Source: CAYVQA01 sp045119035 (GTDB taxonomy: Bacteria > Bacillota_I > Bacilli_A > ML615J-28 > CAG-313). Taken from it: 25,412 nt of DNA. Location: NCBI GenBank assembly GCA_045119035.1, contig JBGVCU010000005.1, positions 1 through 25,412 on the forward strand. Direction: 5' to 3'. Both the position numbers and the translations under genes were made by a program. Shown in pieces: positions 23,160 to 25,412 of the stretch; within the stretch, counting starts at the first letter, position 1; every line of letters starts with the position of its first letter. The notes beneath the pieces are model-generated. The model saw only the letters and a program-made list of their open reading frames with translations, did no database searches and was not told where the DNA came from.

Positions 23160-23681
23160 ATGGCTAAATTATATTTTTCTAGAGAAGAAATGGAAAGACT
23201 AAATATTGAAAAATTAGCTGAACGTGGAGTTACTGTTGAAGATATTGCTTTAGTAGCATATAATCAACAATTAAAATATAATCCTGAAGTTAGTATGGAT
23301 GAAGTTATTCATAGTGTTAAAAAGATTTTATCACTTAGAGATGTATTCCATTTATTACAACTTGGTGCTGAAATTGATATTTTAGCTGAAAAAGGATTAT
23401 TAAGTCAGCCTATTCAAGATATTATTAATTATGATTTAGGTGTTTTTGGAATTGACGAAATATTTGGACTAGATATTGCAAGATTATATGGTTCAATTGG
23501 ACAAACAAACTTTGGTGATATTGATGTTAATAAACCAGGTATTGTACATAGATTAAATGAAGAAGGAAAAAAAGAAGGTTGTTGTCATACATTTTTAGAT
23601 GATATTGTTGGTGCAATTGCAGCTGCTGCAACAATTAGAATTTCGCAAATTGTATCTGAAGACAATGCTAAATTAAATTAG
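23160..23681 (+). CDS. Phosphatidylglycerophosphatase A-like protein (YutG type)
   Basis: A 173-residue protein with the PgpA-family pattern as found in Gram-positive YutG. An N-terminal helical segment (VTVEDIALVAYNQQLKYNP) precedes the signature DEIFGLDIARLYGSIGQTNF and later TFLDDIVGAIAAAA. Family members remove phosphate from phosphatidylglycerol phosphate in phospholipid synthesis, but some soluble Gram-positive members have not been shown to do this. This one lacks long hydrophobic helices, so it may be cytosolic or peripheral. AGGAG lies 5 bases before the ATG, 8 bases after fmt. The next gene starts 3 bases after its stop. Confidence 0.78.
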   Translation: MAKLYFSREEMERLNIEKLAERGVTVEDIALVAYNQQLKYNPEVSMDEVIHSVKKILSLRDVFHLLQLGAEIDILAEKGLLSQPIQDIINYDLGVFGIDEIFGLDIARLYGSIGQTNFGDIDVNKPGIVHRLNEEGKKEGCCHTFLDDIVGAIAAAATIRISQIVSEDNAKLN

Positions 23682-23684
23682 TAT

Positions 23685-25412
23685 ATGGAAAGAAAAGATT
23701 TTAATAAAAAACGTTCATTTGGTGATAGACCATTTAATAAAGATAGAAAAGACTTTAAAGATAAAAAAGAATTTAAAGAAAGAATTTCTAAATTTGATAA
23801 ATATCACCAAGATGATAAAAGAAAAGAAAATTATAAGAAAAAACAGTTTAATGATGAAGAAGTAAAAACTGAAGTAGTAAATGAAAGAATCATGTACCAT
23901 GATAATCCAAGTTTTTTATATGATGAAAAAGTAAAAGTAAGATGTGATTTTGTTAGTTTATCTCATGATGCAAGAGGTATTGCTAAAGTAAATGGTATGA
24001 CACGTAGAGGTTTTGAACTTACTAATTATCCAATTTTTGTAAGTGGTGTTTTACCGGGTGAAAGAGCTGATATTGAAATTACAACTTTAAAAAATTCTTA
24101 TGCTGAAGGAAGACTTTTAGGGATTAGAAGAAGTAATAAGGAAGATAGAGTTAATCCAATTTGTCCTAACTATCATAATTGTGGTGGATGTGATTTAATG
24201 CACATGAGTTATGATGCTCAACTACGTTTTAAAACACAAACAGTTAAAGATACATTAGAACATTTAGGTGGAATAAATGATATTGAGGTAGATCCAATTA
24301 TTGGAATGGAAGAACCATTTCACTACCGTAATAAAGTTCAAGTTCCTTATCATAATCATAAAGGTAAAGCTATTTGTGGATTTTTTAAGAAAAATTCTCA
24401 TGAAATAGTTTCTCTTGATACATGTTTTATTCAATCAACTCTAGCATCTGATATTGTTAAGTTTATTAGAAATTTAGCTAATGAATATAAAATCAAAGGT
24501 TATGATGAAGAAACACATTCTGGTGTTATTCGTCACGTAATGATTAGAGAAAATAAAGATCAAAGTGAAGTAATGGTTGTACTTGTTACAAAAGAAAAAC
24601 AAGTTCCATTTTTATCTGAACTTGTTTTAAAACTTGTTAAAAGATATCCAAATATTACTTCTGTTATTCAAAACATTAATTCACAAAAAGGTAATGTTGT
24701 ATTAGGTAATAATAATCATATATTACATGGTAATAGTTCAATAAAAGATGAATTATTAGGTGTATATTTTAATATTGGTCCTATGTCTTTTTATCAAGTA
24801 AATACAAAACAAACTGAAAAATTATATTCTAAAGTTATTGAGAAAGCAGAACTTTCAAAAAAAGATGTTTTAATTGATGCTTATTGCGGAATTGGTACAA
24901 TTGGTTTAATTGCATCTAAACATGTAAAACATGTATATGGTGTAGAAATTGTTGATGAAGCAATTAAAAATGCAGAAATTAATATGAAATTAAATAATAT
25001 TGAAAATGCTGAATTTGTTTGTGGTAAAGCTGAAGAACAGATTGTTAAGTGGGCTAGTTCAAAAATTAAACCTACAGTAATTGTTGTCGATCCTCCTAGA
25101 AAAGGATGTGATCCAGTTTTCTTAGAAACTGTAGCTAAAATGAAAATCAAAAAAATGGTTTATGTATCATGTAATCCAGCAACACTTGCAAGAGATTTAA
25201 AATATCTAAAAGATTATTATGATATAAAATCTGTTAGTCCTGTTGATATGTTTCCTAATTCAAATCATGTGGAAACGGTAGTTCTTCTTTCCCACAAAAG
25301 TTCAGAAAAACATATCAACGTAAAAGTGGACTTTGATACTAATGAAGGTAAAAAGTTTTTGGATGAGGTTATAGATGCTGTAGATTCCAGAAAACAACCT
25401 GAAAGAGCTTCG
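23685..25412 (+). CDS. 23S rRNA (uracil-5-)-methyltransferase, RlmD/RlmCD type (3' end beyond window)
   Basis: The frame is open for 576 codons to the window edge. Residues 1-70 are a hydrophilic Lys/Asp/Phe/Asn-rich extension. A TRAM domain (about 71-140, with SHDARGIAKVNG and SGVLPGERADIEI) follows, then cysteines C160, C166, C169 (CPNYHNCGGC) and C247 (LDTCFIQ) arranged like the 4Fe-4S site of RlmD. The SAM domain has DAYCGIGTIGL, VVDPPRKGCDP and YVSCNPATLARD with the catalytic C496, and HVETVVLLS. These enzymes make 5-methyluridine in 23S rRNA (U1939, and U747 for RlmCD). About 40 residues after the usual end (VDFDTNEGKKFLDEVI...) continue into a C-terminal extension known from clostridial members. 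No ribosome binding site is visible before the ATG, so coupling to the preceding gene is likely. Confidence 0.9.
   Translation, partial: MERKDFNKKRSFGDRPFNKDRKDFKDKKEFKERISKFDKYHQDDKRKENYKKKQFNDEEVKTEVVNERIMYHDNPSFLYDEKVKVRCDFVSLSHDARGIAKVNGMTRRGFELTNYPIFVSGVLPGERADIEITTLKNSYAEGRLLGIRRSNKEDRVNPICPNYHNCGGCDLMHMSYDAQLRFKTQTVKDTLEHLGGINDIEVDPIIGMEEPFHYRNKVQVPYHNHKGKAICGFFKKNSHEIVSLDTCFIQSTLASDIVKFIRNLANEYKIKGYDEETHSGVIRHVMIRENKDQSEVMVVLVTKEKQVPFLSELVLKLVKRYPNITSVIQNINSQKGNVVLGNNNHILHGNSSIKDELLGVYFNIGPMSFYQVNTKQTEKLYSKVIEKAELSKKDVLIDAYCGIGTIGLIASKHVKHVYGVEIVDEAIKNAEINMKLNNIENAEFVCGKAEEQIVKWASSKIKPTVIVVDPPRKGCDPVFLETVAKMKIKKMVYVSCNPATLARDLKYLKDYYDIKSVSPVDMFPNSNHVETVVLLSHKSSEKHINVKVDFDTNEGKKFLDEVIDAVDSRKQPERAS

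Noticed and set aside
1..25412. Mycoplasma-type genetic code (TGA as Trp)
   Set aside because: Tryptophan codons checked in feoB, tex, the kinase, priA and rlmD-like genes are all TGG and genes are full length under the standard code.

Overview
The window looks like chromosomal DNA from a very AT-rich, low-GC Gram-positive (Bacilli/Erysipelotrichia/Mollicutes-side) bacterium. This rests on gene content and order, AGGAGG-type ribosome binding sites, TTGACA/TATAAT promoters and hairpin-plus-T terminators. Tryptophan is always TGG where I checked, so the code is standard. Of 24 visible stop codons 16 are TAA, 8 are TAG and none is TGA. No rRNA, tRNA, CRISPR array or intact mobile element was seen.

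Layout. 1-880: the 3' end of an oligopeptide-type ABC transporter binding protein and a strong terminator. 881-1609: non-coding, holding a decayed IS3-family transposase and another possible dead reading frame. 1610-3059: a very AT-rich cysteine-synthase-like gene overlapping a short serine acetyltransferase gene. 3079-3459 (minus): a DtxR/MntR-type metal regulator, divergent from a ferrous-iron uptake operon, feoA-feoB plus a 58-residue Cys-rich FeoB-associated protein. Near-identical palindromes precede feoA and feoB. 6227-8817: tex and acyl carrier protein. 8934-12322: an iron-type alcohol dehydrogenase fused to a pyrophosphatase-like domain, an NCS2 nucleobase permease and a NUDIX hydrolase. 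12354-12980 (minus): upp. 13140-14364: a guanylate-kinase-like gene and a YgjP-type metalloprotein. 14574-15818: an XRE-type regulator with a long helical C-terminus. 15884-19815: trmR, trhP1, trhP2, greA, mtnN, which resembles the Bacillus yrrM-yrrN-yrrO-greA-mtnN neighbourhood and centres on wobble-uridine tRNA modification. 19872-25412: priA, fmt, pgpA-like and an rlmD-like gene that runs off the end.

How the genes work together. The regulator, feoA, feoB and the Cys-rich protein form one iron-import unit, probably controlled through the two palindromes. TrhP1/TrhP2 would hydroxylate tRNA U34 and TrmR would methylate it, while MtnN removes the S-adenosylhomocysteine made by methylation. 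Most of the window is housekeeping. The points most worth a second look are a PriA whose ATPase/helicase motifs are all degenerate, the alcohol dehydrogenase-pyrophosphatase fusion, the cysteine-synthesis pair in which each partner has lost part of the surface used to form the cysteine synthase complex, and the duplicated promoter-operator module at feoA/feoB.
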